NCBI GenBank assembly: GCA_965661545.1 | Contig: CBFIEF010000023.1 | Location: 1 to 46,634 of the forward strand | Reading direction: 5' to 3' | DNA: 46,634 bases | From: UBA7985 sp965661545 | GTDB lineage: Bacteria > Pseudomonadota > Alphaproteobacteria > UBA7985 | Shown here: piece after piece, positions 8,501 to 16,480 of the stretch | Layout of the letters: the number at the start of each line of letters is the position of its first letter | How positions within the stretch are numbered: the first letter of the stretch is position 1 | Program-made: the position numbers and the translations under genes | Notes under the pieces: generated by a model | Told to the model about the DNA's origin: nothing | What the model saw: only the letters and a program-made list of their open reading frames with translations | Databases searched by the model: none

Positions 8501-9313
8501 GCCGGACTTGATCGCACCAGCAGCCCGGTCACCGATCCGCAGAAAGGACATGAGGCCGGATGACTTACCGCCACCACCCAGCGACTCGCCTTCGCCGCGC
8601 AGAGCGGAGAAGTTGGAACCCGTGCCAGAGCCATACTTAAAGAGGCGCGCTTCACGGACCCAGAGATCCATGATGCCACCGTCATTCACCAGATCATCGG
8701 CGACAGACTGAATAAAACAAGCGTGGGGCTGTGGGTGCTCGTAGGCGGTTTTTGACTTGGTCAAACGGCCTGTTTCGTAATCAACGTAATAGTGACCTTG
8801 GCTTGGGCCATCGATACCGTAAGCCCAATGCAGGCCGGTGTTGAACCACTGCGGGGAGTTTGGTGCGGCCATTTGGGACGCGAGCATGTAGCGCATCTCA
8901 TCAAAGTACGCCTGTGCATCGTCTTCAGCGTCGAAGTATCCGCCCTTCCAAGCCCAGTAAGCCCAAGTGCCCGCCAAACGGTCAAAAACCTGCCGGGCAT
9001 CGGTCTCACCTACGTAGCGCTCATCTTCCGGCAATTCTGCCAGCGCTTCTTCGTCCGGGACGGAGCGCCACAAGAACGACGGGACACTGCTTTCCTCAAC
9101 GCGCTTCAAACGCGCAGGCACACCCGCTTTGCGGAAATACTTCTGCGCTAGGATGTCACTCGCTACCTGGCTGAAGCCTTCTGGAACCGAAATATTAGGT
9201 GCTGAAAACACCACTGAACCGTCTGGGTTCCGAATCTCCGACGATGTTTGCCGGAACTTTAGGCTGCCATAGGCTGACTTTGTATCAGCCGTGAAGCGAC
9301 GATCTATACGCAT
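5549..9313 (-). CDS. nrdJ: adenosylcobalamin-dependent ribonucleoside-diphosphate reductase (class II)
   Basis: NrdJ reduces ribonucleotides to deoxyribonucleotides using a radical generated from adenosylcobalamin, independently of oxygen. The 1254-residue protein is of the large type found in alphaproteobacteria. Catalytic-core landmarks include SSVPSFLWRS, HACFIQSV, the NPCSEYMFLDDTACNLASLN segment, and VVAPTGTIGLVMDCDTTGIEPD. A TSCPD domain follows (roughly residues 950-1080, with GSLGEIFVDMHKEG and FTRFEPNGMVEGN). The end is cysteine-rich, CDACGNFTLVRNGTCLKC and a final CGSTTGCS, and should serve metal binding and thiol exchange. No other reductase class is seen in the window. Upstream is a long regulatory region with a candidate NrdR site. 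Confidence 0.96.
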   Translation of the reverse strand: MRIDRRFTADTKSAYGSLKFRQTSSEIRNPDGSVVFSAPNISVPEGFSQVASDILAQKYFRKAGVPARLKRVEESSVPSFLWRSVPDEEALAELPEDERYVGETDARQVFDRLAGTWAYWAWKGGYFDAEDDAQAYFDEMRYMLASQMAAPNSPQWFNTGLHWAYGIDGPSQGHYYVDYETGRLTKSKTAYEHPQPHACFIQSVADDLVNDGGIMDLWVREARLFKYGSGTGSNFSALRGEGESLGGGGKSSGLMSFLRIGDRAAGAIKSGGTTRRAAKMVTVDADHPDIENYISWKWIEEQKVASLVAGSKNLNKHMKALMAACQNGLVDEPLDPKENPELKKAIREARRALVPDNYVYRVIEMARQGFTEIEIPTYNTDWDSDAYLTVAGQNSNNSVRVTNEFLGKVERGENWELRARTTGKIMKTVEAADLWDQISFAAWACADPGLQYDSTINEWHTCPESGRINASNPCSEYMFLDDTACNLASLNLMKFTGDKTGSLDIEGYEHACRLWTLTLETSVLMAQFPSKEIAKLSYEYRTLGLGFANIGALLMSMGFGYDSDEGRAICGGLSALMTGISYETSAEIASERGAFPGYAKNADSMLRVIRNHRRAAYGESGGYEGLTILPVPLVAKDCTVPSLIEASKAAWDRALEGGEKHGYRNAQTTVVAPTGTIGLVMDCDTTGIEPDFALVKFKKLAGGGYFKIINQTVPLALENLGYSGDQIDDIISYAVGTGSMSNSPGINRESLKAKGFGEEKLQAIESSLGTAFQLKFAFNRFSLGDDFCRDVLGFTDAQMSDFSFDMLAGMGFTSEQIDAANEHICGTMTLEGAPHLKEEHMKVFDCANRCGAKGTRELSTDSHIRMMAASQPFISGAISKTINMPNTATVGEVKDAYMLSWKLGIKANALYRDGSKLSQPLSSALLVDVDADEDDAREAAEALAQANPVQQAEVVAERIIERIVERTLERKRLPNRRKGYTQKAIVGGHKLYLRTGEFEDGSLGEIFVDMHKEGAAFRSMMNNFAIAVSLGLQYGVPLEEYVDSFTFTRFEPNGMVEGNDVIKMATSTLDYIFRELAVSYLGRNDLAHVEPADLRNDTLGRGDQESAMSGGSEEEDALQMALDFASSGYLRGGKKEMKNQLVVVTGGKKEGSTGGTVGGETTVVTALYDDASGTTSFEIPANAEAPVQLAAGDSERFSMGAGAVDAGDDKMRNMEEARMKGYTGDACDACGNFTLVRNGTCLKCVTCGSTTGCS

Positions 9314-10055
9314 TGGTACCCCAACCCCTTTTTTTGTTATTGAGCGCCAAACCGCCCCAAATGCGGTGTGTCGCTTTGAACGCCGGTCAACCCCGCTGAC
9401 CGTTGCTCAATACTTGTCGAGCGCGCGCGCCTTTTCCGGTCAAATCCGGAGTCAGCCTTTCGCAAACGCCCTCACGATGTTTCCCGCCTGCCACCCCAAA
9501 GAGCAGTACTGCCCGTCTCGGTCCGAGTCCGGCCCAAGATGGGACGCGGCTTATGCGGTTTCGCAACGCGCTAGTCTAGCGCTAGAAATCGCTTGCCTAC
9601 GAGATCTCCAAAGAATTGCGTGGAAAACTCCAGCGCACGGTGGACATCTCCAATGATGCACTCGCAATCCAGAACATATAAGGAACGAACCAAAGCACAA
9701 TTTTGATCCGTTTTTCACAGCGCCGTCAACTCGAATTTCACTAACAGCGCTGAATTGTTGTCTCATAAAAAGGTATGGTTTTCCACAGGAAAAATCAACA
9801 TTTGGCCCCAAAATGCGTATGAGGCACTACATGTAGTGTATGAGTCACTGTATTTTATGCGGCTTTGTGGATTGATCAGGTCGACATTATGTGCGTTAGC
9901 CGAGTCTCGTTTGTCTCAGCTCAAATTGTCGCATGCACAATTTAGCCACAAATATTTCAAGATTATACGAACACATCAAGGGACTGGTATTTTGCCCCCC
10001 TAAGGACTAAATTCCGGGCATTAGAGCTCAACAATCTTCGACTCGGGAACTGCAC
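9314..10055. other. 742-nt non-coding region between divergent nrdJ and the NDUFA12 gene
   Basis: No convincing gene is seen here. The half next to nrdJ is GC-rich and contains an alternating GC run (9421-9430). The half from about 9660 to 10010 is clearly AT-richer and looks like the promoter region. It holds a 14-nt perfect palindrome (candidate NrdR box), a partner box, and two DnaA-box-like sequences: TTTTCCACA at 9779-9787 and TGTGGATTG at 9866-9874. On the minus strand a TTGACG and a CAAAAT 18 nt further on (between about 9701 and 9730) could be the nrdJ promoter, implying a 5' leader of almost 400 nt. I looked for a cobalamin riboswitch on the minus strand and did not find a convincing one. 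Confidence 0.5.
9824..9860. promoter_or_regulatory. candidate NrdR operator pair upstream of nrdJ
   Basis: GCACTACATGTAGTGT (9824-9839) contains the perfect palindrome CACTACATGTAGTG and matches the NrdR consensus ACACWATATATWGTGT at 13 of 16 positions. A weaker second box, TCACTGTATTTTATGC (9845-9860), matches at 11 of 16. Their centres are 21 bp apart, two helical turns, as expected for a cooperative pair on one DNA face. NrdR is the ATP/dATP-sensing repressor of ribonucleotide reductase genes, so nrdJ is the likely target although its start is about 500 nt away. Confidence 0.55.
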
Positions 10056-10427
10056 ATGTCCTCCTTGGCCACGCGCCTGCACACACTCTTTAATGGCACC
10101 CTCGTCGGCACCGATGCGGAAGGCAATCGCTACTACAAGGAGCGACGCGCCAAGCCCATGATTGGGTCGATGCTGCGCGAACGCCGGTGGGTTATCTATA
10201 AGAATGAGAAAGAAGCCAGCCGGGTTCCACCCGAGTGGCAAGGTTGGATGAACCATACGCTGTCATCACCGCCAAGCGAGTCGGAGCTCAAGAAGCACGG
10301 CTGGCAAAAGGATCACCAGCGGAACCTGACCGGGACGCCGGAAGCCTACGTGCCGCAAGGTGACATGCGCTCGCAAGAAGAACGAGCATCCAGCACCGGC
10401 GACTACGAAGCCTGGTCACCGAACTAA
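10056..10427 (+). CDS. NDUFA12-family NADH:ubiquinone oxidoreductase accessory subunit
   Basis: This is the bacterial homologue of the mitochondrial complex I subunit NDUFA12 (B17.2). In alphaproteobacteria it is a small accessory subunit at the junction of the peripheral and membrane arms of complex I. The 123-residue product contains the family core VGTDAEGNRYYKERR, RRWVIYKNEKEASRVPPEW and GWMNHT, with a polar, disordered-looking C-terminus. The gene lies 6 nt before mlaD, a neighbourhood common in alphaproteobacteria and unlinked to the nuo operon. Its presence is good evidence for the class. Confidence 0.92.
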   Translation: MSSLATRLHTLFNGTLVGTDAEGNRYYKERRAKPMIGSMLRERRWVIYKNEKEASRVPPEWQGWMNHTLSSPPSESELKKHGWQKDHQRNLTGTPEAYVPQGDMRSQEERASSTGDYEAWSPN

Positions 10428-10433
10428 GCTATC

Positions 10434-10898
10434 ATGGGGCAAACCAACCGTTCATTAGAGATCATTCTCGGTGCCGTTGTCGTGTGCACCGCGATCTTCT
10501 TTGGCAGTATGCTGCTGAACGGTCGTCCAGCCAGCAACGGCAACGACGGCATGGTCATCTATGCCGTTTTCGGCAATGCGGACGGCGTTGATCCCGGCTC
10601 GCAAGTAAAGATGTCAGGCGTCCCAATCGGTCGCGTCCTCGAATCAACGCTTGAGCCGCCTTACTACGACGCCATAGTCGAAATCCGGCTAAACCCCGGT
10701 GTCAGCCTGCCCGACGACACATCGGCAAAGGTCAGCTTCGGCTCCTTGCTGGGCGGTAATTTCGTCGAGCTGGAACCGGGCGGTTCTGAGACTATGATGG
10801 CCGAGCGCCACTATATTGAAGACACGAGCGACGCTGTGAATCTGGTCGACTTGATCAGCCAGGCCATTTTCAGCGGCAACGATACCTCAGCGGATTAA
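10434..10898 (+). CDS. mlaD: MlaD-type phospholipid transport substrate-binding protein
   Basis: MlaD is the periplasmic, inner-membrane-anchored MCE protein of the Mla system, which moves phospholipids between the membranes and keeps outer-membrane asymmetry. The 154-residue protein has one N-terminal transmembrane helix (about 9-28) and a single MCE domain with FGNADGVDPGSQVKMSGVPIG and VSFGSLLGGNFVELEPG. Size and domain content are those of MlaD rather than the larger multi-MCE proteins. It follows the NDUFA12 gene by 6 nt. The remaining mla genes are not in the window. Confidence 0.92.
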   Translation: MGQTNRSLEIILGAVVVCTAIFFGSMLLNGRPASNGNDGMVIYAVFGNADGVDPGSQVKMSGVPIGRVLESTLEPPYYDAIVEIRLNPGVSLPDDTSAKVSFGSLLGGNFVELEPGGSETMMAERHYIEDTSDAVNLVDLISQAIFSGNDTSAD

Positions 10899-10987
10899 GC
10901 AACCCACCTATCCCCTGTCTTCTATCTCGCTCACATTTCCTCTACACGGCTGACTCATATTCCCAGCACCGTAGATGAGAGTGACTT

Positions 10988-11725
10988 ATGCCCAAGCTGA
11001 TTATCCCCGGACCTGAGGGTCGAATCGAAGCGCGCTACGAAGGTCACGCGGACGAAACGGCGCCTCTCGCCCTGATCCTCCACCCGCACCCGCAACACAA
11101 CGGCACGATGGATAACACCGTGACGTTCCTGATGTTCCACACCTTCTTGAACGCCGGCTTCAATGTCCTGCGCTACAACTCCCGCGGGGTTGGTGCATCT
11201 GAAGGCGAGTACGATCGTGGTGAAGGCGAGCTCTCTGATGCAGCAACGGCGCTGGATTGGTTGCAAACGCACCGGCCAAATGCTCGTGGCTGTTGGGTCG
11301 CTGGTTACGACTTTGGCGCGTGGATCGGGATGCAGTTGCTGATGCGCCGGCCAGAGATCAACGCCTTTATCTCTGTTTCACCCCCAGCGAACCTGTATGA
11401 CTTCACCTTCTTGGCACCCTGCCCGAACTCCGGTTTGTTCATTCAAGGCAATCAGGATGATTTCGTCCCGCAGGATCAGGTCTTCAAGCTGGTCGAAAAG
11501 CTGCGCGCCCAGCGTGGCATCGAAATCGACTACAGCATCATCGAAGGGGCCAACCACTTCTTTACCGGCAAGGAAAAAGAGCTGGAGCAGTCGATTCGGG
11601 CCTATATCGACGCTGCACCGCAGCTTCTGCCGCCCGAAGAAGACGAGATCGAGGAAGATGATTCCGAAGAGGAAGAAGTTGAAATGGACTTCGACGACAT
11701 CCTCGACGCGATGGACGCCGAGTAG
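10988..11725 (+). CDS. alpha/beta hydrolase (COG2945-like) with Asp at the nucleophile elbow
   Basis: The 245-residue protein has an alpha/beta-hydrolase fold: HPHPQHNGTMDN near residue 32, RYNSRGVGASEGEYD around 62-76, then the elbow GYDFGA at 106-111, PPANLYDFTFLAPCP, GNQDDFVP (acid, 154-161) and GANHFF with His190. Relatives with this architecture usually have G-x-S-F-G-A, whereas here residue 108 is Asp (codon GAC). Asp nucleophiles occur in epoxide hydrolases and haloalkane dehalogenases, so changed chemistry or loss of activity are both possible. The last 30 residues are extremely acidic. Substrate unknown; it stands alone between mlaD and tyrS. Confidence 0.85.
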   Translation: MPKLIIPGPEGRIEARYEGHADETAPLALILHPHPQHNGTMDNTVTFLMFHTFLNAGFNVLRYNSRGVGASEGEYDRGEGELSDAATALDWLQTHRPNARGCWVAGYDFGAWIGMQLLMRRPEINAFISVSPPANLYDFTFLAPCPNSGLFIQGNQDDFVPQDQVFKLVEKLRAQRGIEIDYSIIEGANHFFTGKEKELEQSIRAYIDAAPQLLPPEEDEIEEDDSEEEEVEMDFDDILDAMDAE

Positions 11726-11784
11726 GTCTCCTTCCTCACCCTTTTCCGTCCCGACCCTAACAACCGTTTAGTGAAAGCAACGCG

Positions 11785-13056
11785 ATGACTACCGAAAATG
11801 CTCTGGCACATGCCAAATCTCCCTTCTTGAAGGAAGCTTTCGCGCGCGGTTATCTGCATCAATGTACGGATGTGGAGGGTCTGGACGAGAAATTCGCAGC
11901 AGGTCCAGTTACGGCTTATATTGGCTATGACTGCACCGCCGATTCGCTCCATGTCGGGCATCTGATGAACATCATGATGCTGCGTTTGTTCCAGCGGACG
12001 GGCAACCAGCCTTTGACGCTCATGGGCGGCGGGACGACCAAGATCGGCGATCCGTCCGACAAGAACGAAGCGCGCCCTTTGCTGACCGACGAAATCATCG
12101 CCAACAACATGGCGGGGATCCGAGGGATTTTCACCAAGTTCCTCAGCTACGACGACGGCCCAACTGGCGCCATTATGGCCAACAATGCCGATTGGCTGGG
12201 CGGGCTGAAGTACATTGACTTTCTGCGCGAGGTTGGCCGGCACTTTTCCGTTAACGCTATGACTAAAATGGACTTCGTAAAGCGCCGTTTGGACAATGAG
12301 CAGAACCTGTCCTTCCTCGAATTCAACTACATGATCATCCAAGGCTACGATTTCCTCGAGCTCTCGCGTCGGAACGACGTTGCCCTGCAGATGGGTGGGT
12401 CGGATCAGTGGGGGAATATTGTCCAAGGCATCGAGCTTGGCCGCCGGATCGATGGCAAAGAGCTGTTTGGCTTGACCGTTCCACTGCTGGCAACAGCATC
12501 AGGGCAGAAGATGGGTAAATCCGCTGGCGGCGCTGTTTGGTTGAACGAAGACAGGCTGAACAACTTCGATTACTACCAATTCTGGCGGAACACCGAAGAC
12601 GCAGACGTTGGCCGGTTCCTCAAGCTGTTCACTGAACTACCGATCGAGCAATGCGAAGAGCTTGGCGCGGCACAAGGCGCAGCGATCAATGAGGGCAAGA
12701 AGATCCTCGCTCATGAAACCACGGTCATGTGCCGGGGCAAGGAAGCGGCAGACGCAGCAGCGAACGCAGCGGCGACGACCTTTGGCGGTGGCGGCGTGTC
12801 GGCTGATCTGCCAAAGATCCAAGCGCCCACAGGCGCGATTACAGCGGGAATGAGCATTCAGGATGCTTTTGTTGCGGCGGGCTTGGCTGGGTCAAAGGGT
12901 GAAGTGAAGCGCCTGATCAAAGGCGGTGGTGCGCGGCTGAATGGTCAGAAAATCGAGAGCGATGAACTCACGGTAACGTCCGCTGACGTGGACGCGGATA
13001 CCGGGGCTGTAAAGCTGTCTTCGGGTAAGAAAAAGCACGTGCTGCTGGTGGCCTAA
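11785..13056 (+). CDS. tyrS: tyrosyl-tRNA synthetase
   Basis: TyrS charges tRNA-Tyr in the cytoplasm. The 423-residue product is a class I synthetase. YIGYDCTADSLHVGH (45-59) contains the HIGH-type motif HVGH, the tyrosine and tRNA-binding region includes GGSDQWGNI, and the KMSKS loop is KMGKS at 242-246. An S4 RNA-binding domain occupies the last 70 residues (KGEVKRLIKGGGARLNGQKI). It is preceded by a 59-nt gap and followed by a hairpin shared with the convergent carboxylase gene. Confidence 0.97.
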   Translation: MTTENALAHAKSPFLKEAFARGYLHQCTDVEGLDEKFAAGPVTAYIGYDCTADSLHVGHLMNIMMLRLFQRTGNQPLTLMGGGTTKIGDPSDKNEARPLLTDEIIANNMAGIRGIFTKFLSYDDGPTGAIMANNADWLGGLKYIDFLREVGRHFSVNAMTKMDFVKRRLDNEQNLSFLEFNYMIIQGYDFLELSRRNDVALQMGGSDQWGNIVQGIELGRRIDGKELFGLTVPLLATASGQKMGKSAGGAVWLNEDRLNNFDYYQFWRNTEDADVGRFLKLFTELPIEQCEELGAAQGAAINEGKKILAHETTVMCRGKEAADAAANAAATTFGGGGVSADLPKIQAPTGAITAGMSIQDAFVAAGLAGSKGEVKRLIKGGGARLNGQKIESDELTVTSADVDADTGAVKLSSGKKKHVLLVA

Positions 13057-13059
13057 GGG

Positions 13060-13089
13060 CTTGGATCTGCCCTTTTGAGCAGATCCAAG
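13060..13089. terminator. hairpin between convergent tyrS and carboxylase genes
   Basis: CTTGGATCTGC (13060-13070) pairs perfectly with GCAGATCCAAG (13079-13089) around an 8-nt loop, just after the tyrS stop and just after the carboxylase stop on the other strand. No uridine tract follows on either strand, so it is a weak or Rho-assisted terminator, or a 3'-end stabiliser. Confidence 0.5.
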
Positions 13090-13095
13090 AATGCC

Positions 13096-15072
13096 TTAAC
13101 TGAGCGTCAGAATAACCTCGTCACGCTTCAGCGTTCCACCAACCGTGGCAGGGATGGATTCAACCACCCCATCGACTGCAGCGGTGAGCAGGTTTTCCAT
13201 TTTCATCGCCTCAACAACCGCCAGTGTCTGACCAGCCTTAACCGACTGGCCAACTTCGACAGAGATTGCCTTGAGCAAGCCCGGCATTGGCGATGCGATG
13301 ATCCGGCTGGTGTCGAGCACGACTTTCTCTGGCATGTAGTGATAGAGCGCTGCGACCTCAGCCCGCACAGGCGTCAGCGTAACGGACCGGCCACCGTGGG
13401 AAATCGTCCACGCCAACGCCCGCTTCACAGCCTGCAGCACCAGCGGGCGTCCGCCCAATTCGCAGGAATAGACGCGATGTCCCGGCTGCCAACTCAGGAC
13501 GTCCGAACCAAACTCAGCCTCGCCCCCTGACCGCCCTTCCACAGATACCGTAACGCCGCCTTCGCTGTCGGCAAAGCGCACGCGGTAAATCTCGCGATCC
13601 AGCAAGAGTGTGTATTGGCCGCTTTCGTCGGGCAGGTCGAGGGCGTCGCTGATCCGCATGACCTGCGCGGCGAGCGCGACCAGCATTCCCTCATCATCAC
13701 CGCCACCAACATGGTCCTCGGTGAAGCCATCGGGGAATTCTTCGACGATGTAATTTGTGGTCAGGCTGCCGTCCTGAAAACGCTCAGCGCCGAGAACCTG
13801 ATTCACGAAGGCAACGTTGTGGTCCAATCCTTCGATAACGTAGCCATCCAAAGCGCCCATCAAGCGATCAACCGCTTCCTGCCGGTCTTTGCCGTAGGCG
13901 ATGACCTTGGCGATCATCGGATCGTAATGCATGGAAATCTCGTCGCCTTCACGAACACCGGAATCGACGCGAACGCCTTCACCCGTGGGCTCAGAATAGA
14001 CGGACAAGCGTCCAATTGATGGCAGGAAACCCCGCAGTGGGTCTTCGGCATAAACCCGGGCTTCCAGCGCCCAACCCTCGTGCTCAACCTGTGACTGGTT
14101 GAACGGCAGGCTTTCACCGGCGGCAACGCGGATCATCCACTCGACCAGATCGATATCATGGATCAACTCGGTTACCGGATGCTCAACCTGCAAACGCGTG
14201 TTCATTTCGAGGAAGAAGAAGTTCTTGTCCTGGTCGGCGATGAACTCAACCGTACCGGCCGAAGCATAATTCACGGCCCGCGCCAAAGCGACGGCCTGCT
14301 GACCCATCGACTGTCGTGTGGCTTCGTCCAACAGCGGGGACGGTGCTTCTTCGATGACTTTCTGGTGACGACGCTGAATGGAACACTCGCGCTCGCCCAA
14401 ATGAACGATGTTGCCGTTTTGATCAGCCAGAACCTGAATCTCAATGTGACGCGGATTCACGATGAACTTCTCGATGAAGATACGATCGTCACCAAAAGCG
14501 CCCTTGGCTTCGGCGCGCGCAGCACGGAAGCCCTCAGCCACGTCATCAGCAGTTTCCGCGACGCGCATCCCCTTACCGCCGCCACCGGCAGAGGCTTTGA
14601 TCATCACCGGAAAGCCGATTTCCGTAGCGATCTCGACTGCCTGCTCTGGGGTATCGATTTCACCGACGTAGCCCGGCACGGTCGAAACACCGGCAAGCCC
14701 TGCCAAGCGTTTGGACTCAATTTTGTCCCCCATAGACTGGATGGCGCCGGTTGGCGGGCCGATCCAGACCAAGCCAGCGGCTTTCACTGCTTCACAAAAC
14801 TCCGCGTTTTCGCTCAAGAAGCCAAAGCCGGGATGGATGGCTTGTGCGCCTGTTTCTTTAGCGGCATCGATGATGCGCTGACCTTGCAGGTAGGAGTCAG
14901 CCGATGCGGCGCCCCCAACATGAACGGCTTCATCAGCCATCTGCACGTGCTTAGATCCCGCGTCCGCGTCAGAGTAAATCGCCACAGTTGCGATCCCCAT
15001 TTGCCAGGCGGTCTTCATCACGCGACAAGCAATTTCACCGCGGTTAGCGATCAGGATTTTCTCGAAAGACAT
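13096..15072 (-). CDS. pccA: biotin-dependent acyl-CoA carboxylase alpha subunit, probably propionyl-CoA carboxylase
   Basis: The subunit carboxylates biotin with bicarbonate and ATP and carries the biotin to the beta subunit. The likely product of propionyl-CoA carboxylation is methylmalonyl-CoA. I start at the ATG giving MSFEKILIANRGEIACRV, because the upstream extension of 47 codons does not look like the family; this gives 658 residues. Domains in order are biotin carboxylase (1-450) with a glycine-rich ATP loop KASAGGGGKGMR and EVEH-like RLQVEHPVTE, a linking BT domain (about 480-580), and a biotinyl domain with EAMKMEN, biotin on Lys624. No beta subunit is adjacent. Acetyl- or methylcrotonyl-CoA carboxylase is less likely but not excluded. 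Confidence 0.88.
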   Translation of the reverse strand: MSFEKILIANRGEIACRVMKTAWQMGIATVAIYSDADAGSKHVQMADEAVHVGGAASADSYLQGQRIIDAAKETGAQAIHPGFGFLSENAEFCEAVKAAGLVWIGPPTGAIQSMGDKIESKRLAGLAGVSTVPGYVGEIDTPEQAVEIATEIGFPVMIKASAGGGGKGMRVAETADDVAEGFRAARAEAKGAFGDDRIFIEKFIVNPRHIEIQVLADQNGNIVHLGERECSIQRRHQKVIEEAPSPLLDEATRQSMGQQAVALARAVNYASAGTVEFIADQDKNFFFLEMNTRLQVEHPVTELIHDIDLVEWMIRVAAGESLPFNQSQVEHEGWALEARVYAEDPLRGFLPSIGRLSVYSEPTGEGVRVDSGVREGDEISMHYDPMIAKVIAYGKDRQEAVDRLMGALDGYVIEGLDHNVAFVNQVLGAERFQDGSLTTNYIVEEFPDGFTEDHVGGGDDEGMLVALAAQVMRISDALDLPDESGQYTLLLDREIYRVRFADSEGGVTVSVEGRSGGEAEFGSDVLSWQPGHRVYSCELGGRPLVLQAVKRALAWTISHGGRSVTLTPVRAEVAALYHYMPEKVVLDTSRIIASPMPGLLKAISVEVGQSVKAGQTLAVVEAMKMENLLTAAVDGVVESIPATVGGTLKRDEVILTLS

Positions 15073-15198
15073 GGCATCCCCCTTATCTTGCAGATGCAAA
15101 GCACCTTCTCGATCGCGCAATAGCGCTTCGTCTGGTTTTCGCTCAAGCGTGCATCTATGGTTACGGCAAGCAGATCCGAGAGCAGAGAAAGCGGATTT

Positions 15199-15885
15199 AT
15201 GACCCTCTGGCAACGCATATTACGTGCATTGGAGCTCGGCATTGATGTCGTGCTTGGGCGCGCCCGTGCGAAAGGCGACAAGTCTGAAGCCTTTACCATT
15301 GGCGTAATTGCACTTGGGGCCAAGCTGTCTAAAGCCGATGGCCAAGTGACGCGCGACGAGGTTCGCGCCTTTCGCGAAGTCTTTCACGTGCCCGAAGATC
15401 AGCACGAAAACGTCGCCATGCTGTTCAACCTCGCCCGCCAAGATGTTGCGGGTTTTGACGGGTATGCCCGCAACGTATCCAAGCTGTTTGACCCCCGCAG
15501 TCCCGAGCTCGAACGGCTCATGGCGTGCCTGTTCCACATCGCTTCAGCCGATGGTGAAGTCTCCCCGCCGGAACTGGATTTTCTGGGCTACGTGGCTGAA
15601 ATTTTTGGGTGGAGTGCAGCTGAGTTTGAGCGCTTGGCACTGATTTATCGCCAGGATTTGGACGATGACCCCTTTGTCATCTTGGGCGTTGAGCGCGACG
15701 CCAGCTGGGACGAGATCAAGAAAGCCCACCGCTCCCTGGTTCGCGAACATCACCCGGACCAGCTCGCGTCCTTGGGCCTACCGGACGAACTGATGGCTTT
15801 GGCCGATAAGCAACTCGCCCGGATCAACGCTGCTTTCTCCCGACTAAAAGAGCTTTACAGCGCCCCAGCCTTGGTTGAGGACTAG
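15199..15885 (+). CDS. TerB and DnaJ domain protein (DjlA-like co-chaperone)
   Basis: The protein combines a TerB-like helical domain (about 30-150, with LGAKLSKADGQVTRDEVRAF and a second metal-site-like SADGEVSPPEL) and a C-terminal J domain (about 158-222) with the HPD motif at 185-187. J domains stimulate the ATPase of DnaK. This arrangement resembles DjlA, but a clear N-terminal membrane anchor is lacking; only the first 20 residues are moderately hydrophobic. I choose the ATG giving MTLWQRIL (228 residues) because an AGAGAAAG sequence precedes it; an upstream in-frame ATG at 15157 would add 14 polar residues. It is divergent from the carboxylase gene and ends 5 nt before rnpB. Confidence 0.88.
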   Translation: MTLWQRILRALELGIDVVLGRARAKGDKSEAFTIGVIALGAKLSKADGQVTRDEVRAFREVFHVPEDQHENVAMLFNLARQDVAGFDGYARNVSKLFDPRSPELERLMACLFHIASADGEVSPPELDFLGYVAEIFGWSAAEFERLALIYRQDLDDDPFVILGVERDASWDEIKKAHRSLVREHHPDQLASLGLPDELMALADKQLARINAAFSRLKELYSAPALVED

Positions 15886-15890
15886 CACCA

Positions 15891-16279
<389 letters not shown>

Positions 16280-16480
16280 TGCTTTATTCCCGGTCGGATA
16301 TATCGAATCCAGATTGTAGGAAAACGACTCTAAATCTCCCTAAAAGTCTTGTGTTTTCAATTTACTCGGACCATATCCTGAGATACATTAGCTGAAATTA
16401 TGCGCTGCGATTTTCTGCGGCGAGCCAAGAAATTACATATCGATCGTCCCGCTGTTTTTTAGAGGCGTCCACCCACCGCA
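16280..16480 (+). promoter_or_regulatory. leader and presumed promoter region of the dcw cluster
   Basis: The 201 nt between rnpB and rsmH are AT-richer than their surroundings. A TTGTGT hexamer followed after 17 nt by CATATC (within about 16350-16380) is a weak promoter candidate. Two GANTC sites, GAATC and GACTC, lie about 20 nt apart near 16305-16330; these are recognition sites of the CcrM cell-cycle methylase in many alphaproteobacteria. No mraZ gene and no MraZ-type direct GTGGG repeats are seen. The promoter assignment is tentative. Confidence 0.35.

Noticed and set aside
9314..9600. Possible cobalamin riboswitch for nrdJ
   Set aside because: Short fragments such as GGGAA and GCTGACTCCGG appear on the minus strand but not in the order and spacing of the conserved core or B12 box.
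9291..9811. Open frames on both strands within the nrdJ upstream region (121 and 86 codons)
   Set aside because: No family resemblance, no ribosome binding sites, overlap with one another, and composition unlike the neighbouring genes.
9314..10055. A replication origin, because of DnaA-like boxes, GANTC sites and an AT-rich part
   Set aside because: Only two imperfect boxes are present, no typical origin neighbours such as hemE, dnaA or parAB are visible, and five GANTC sites in 742 nt are only slightly above chance.
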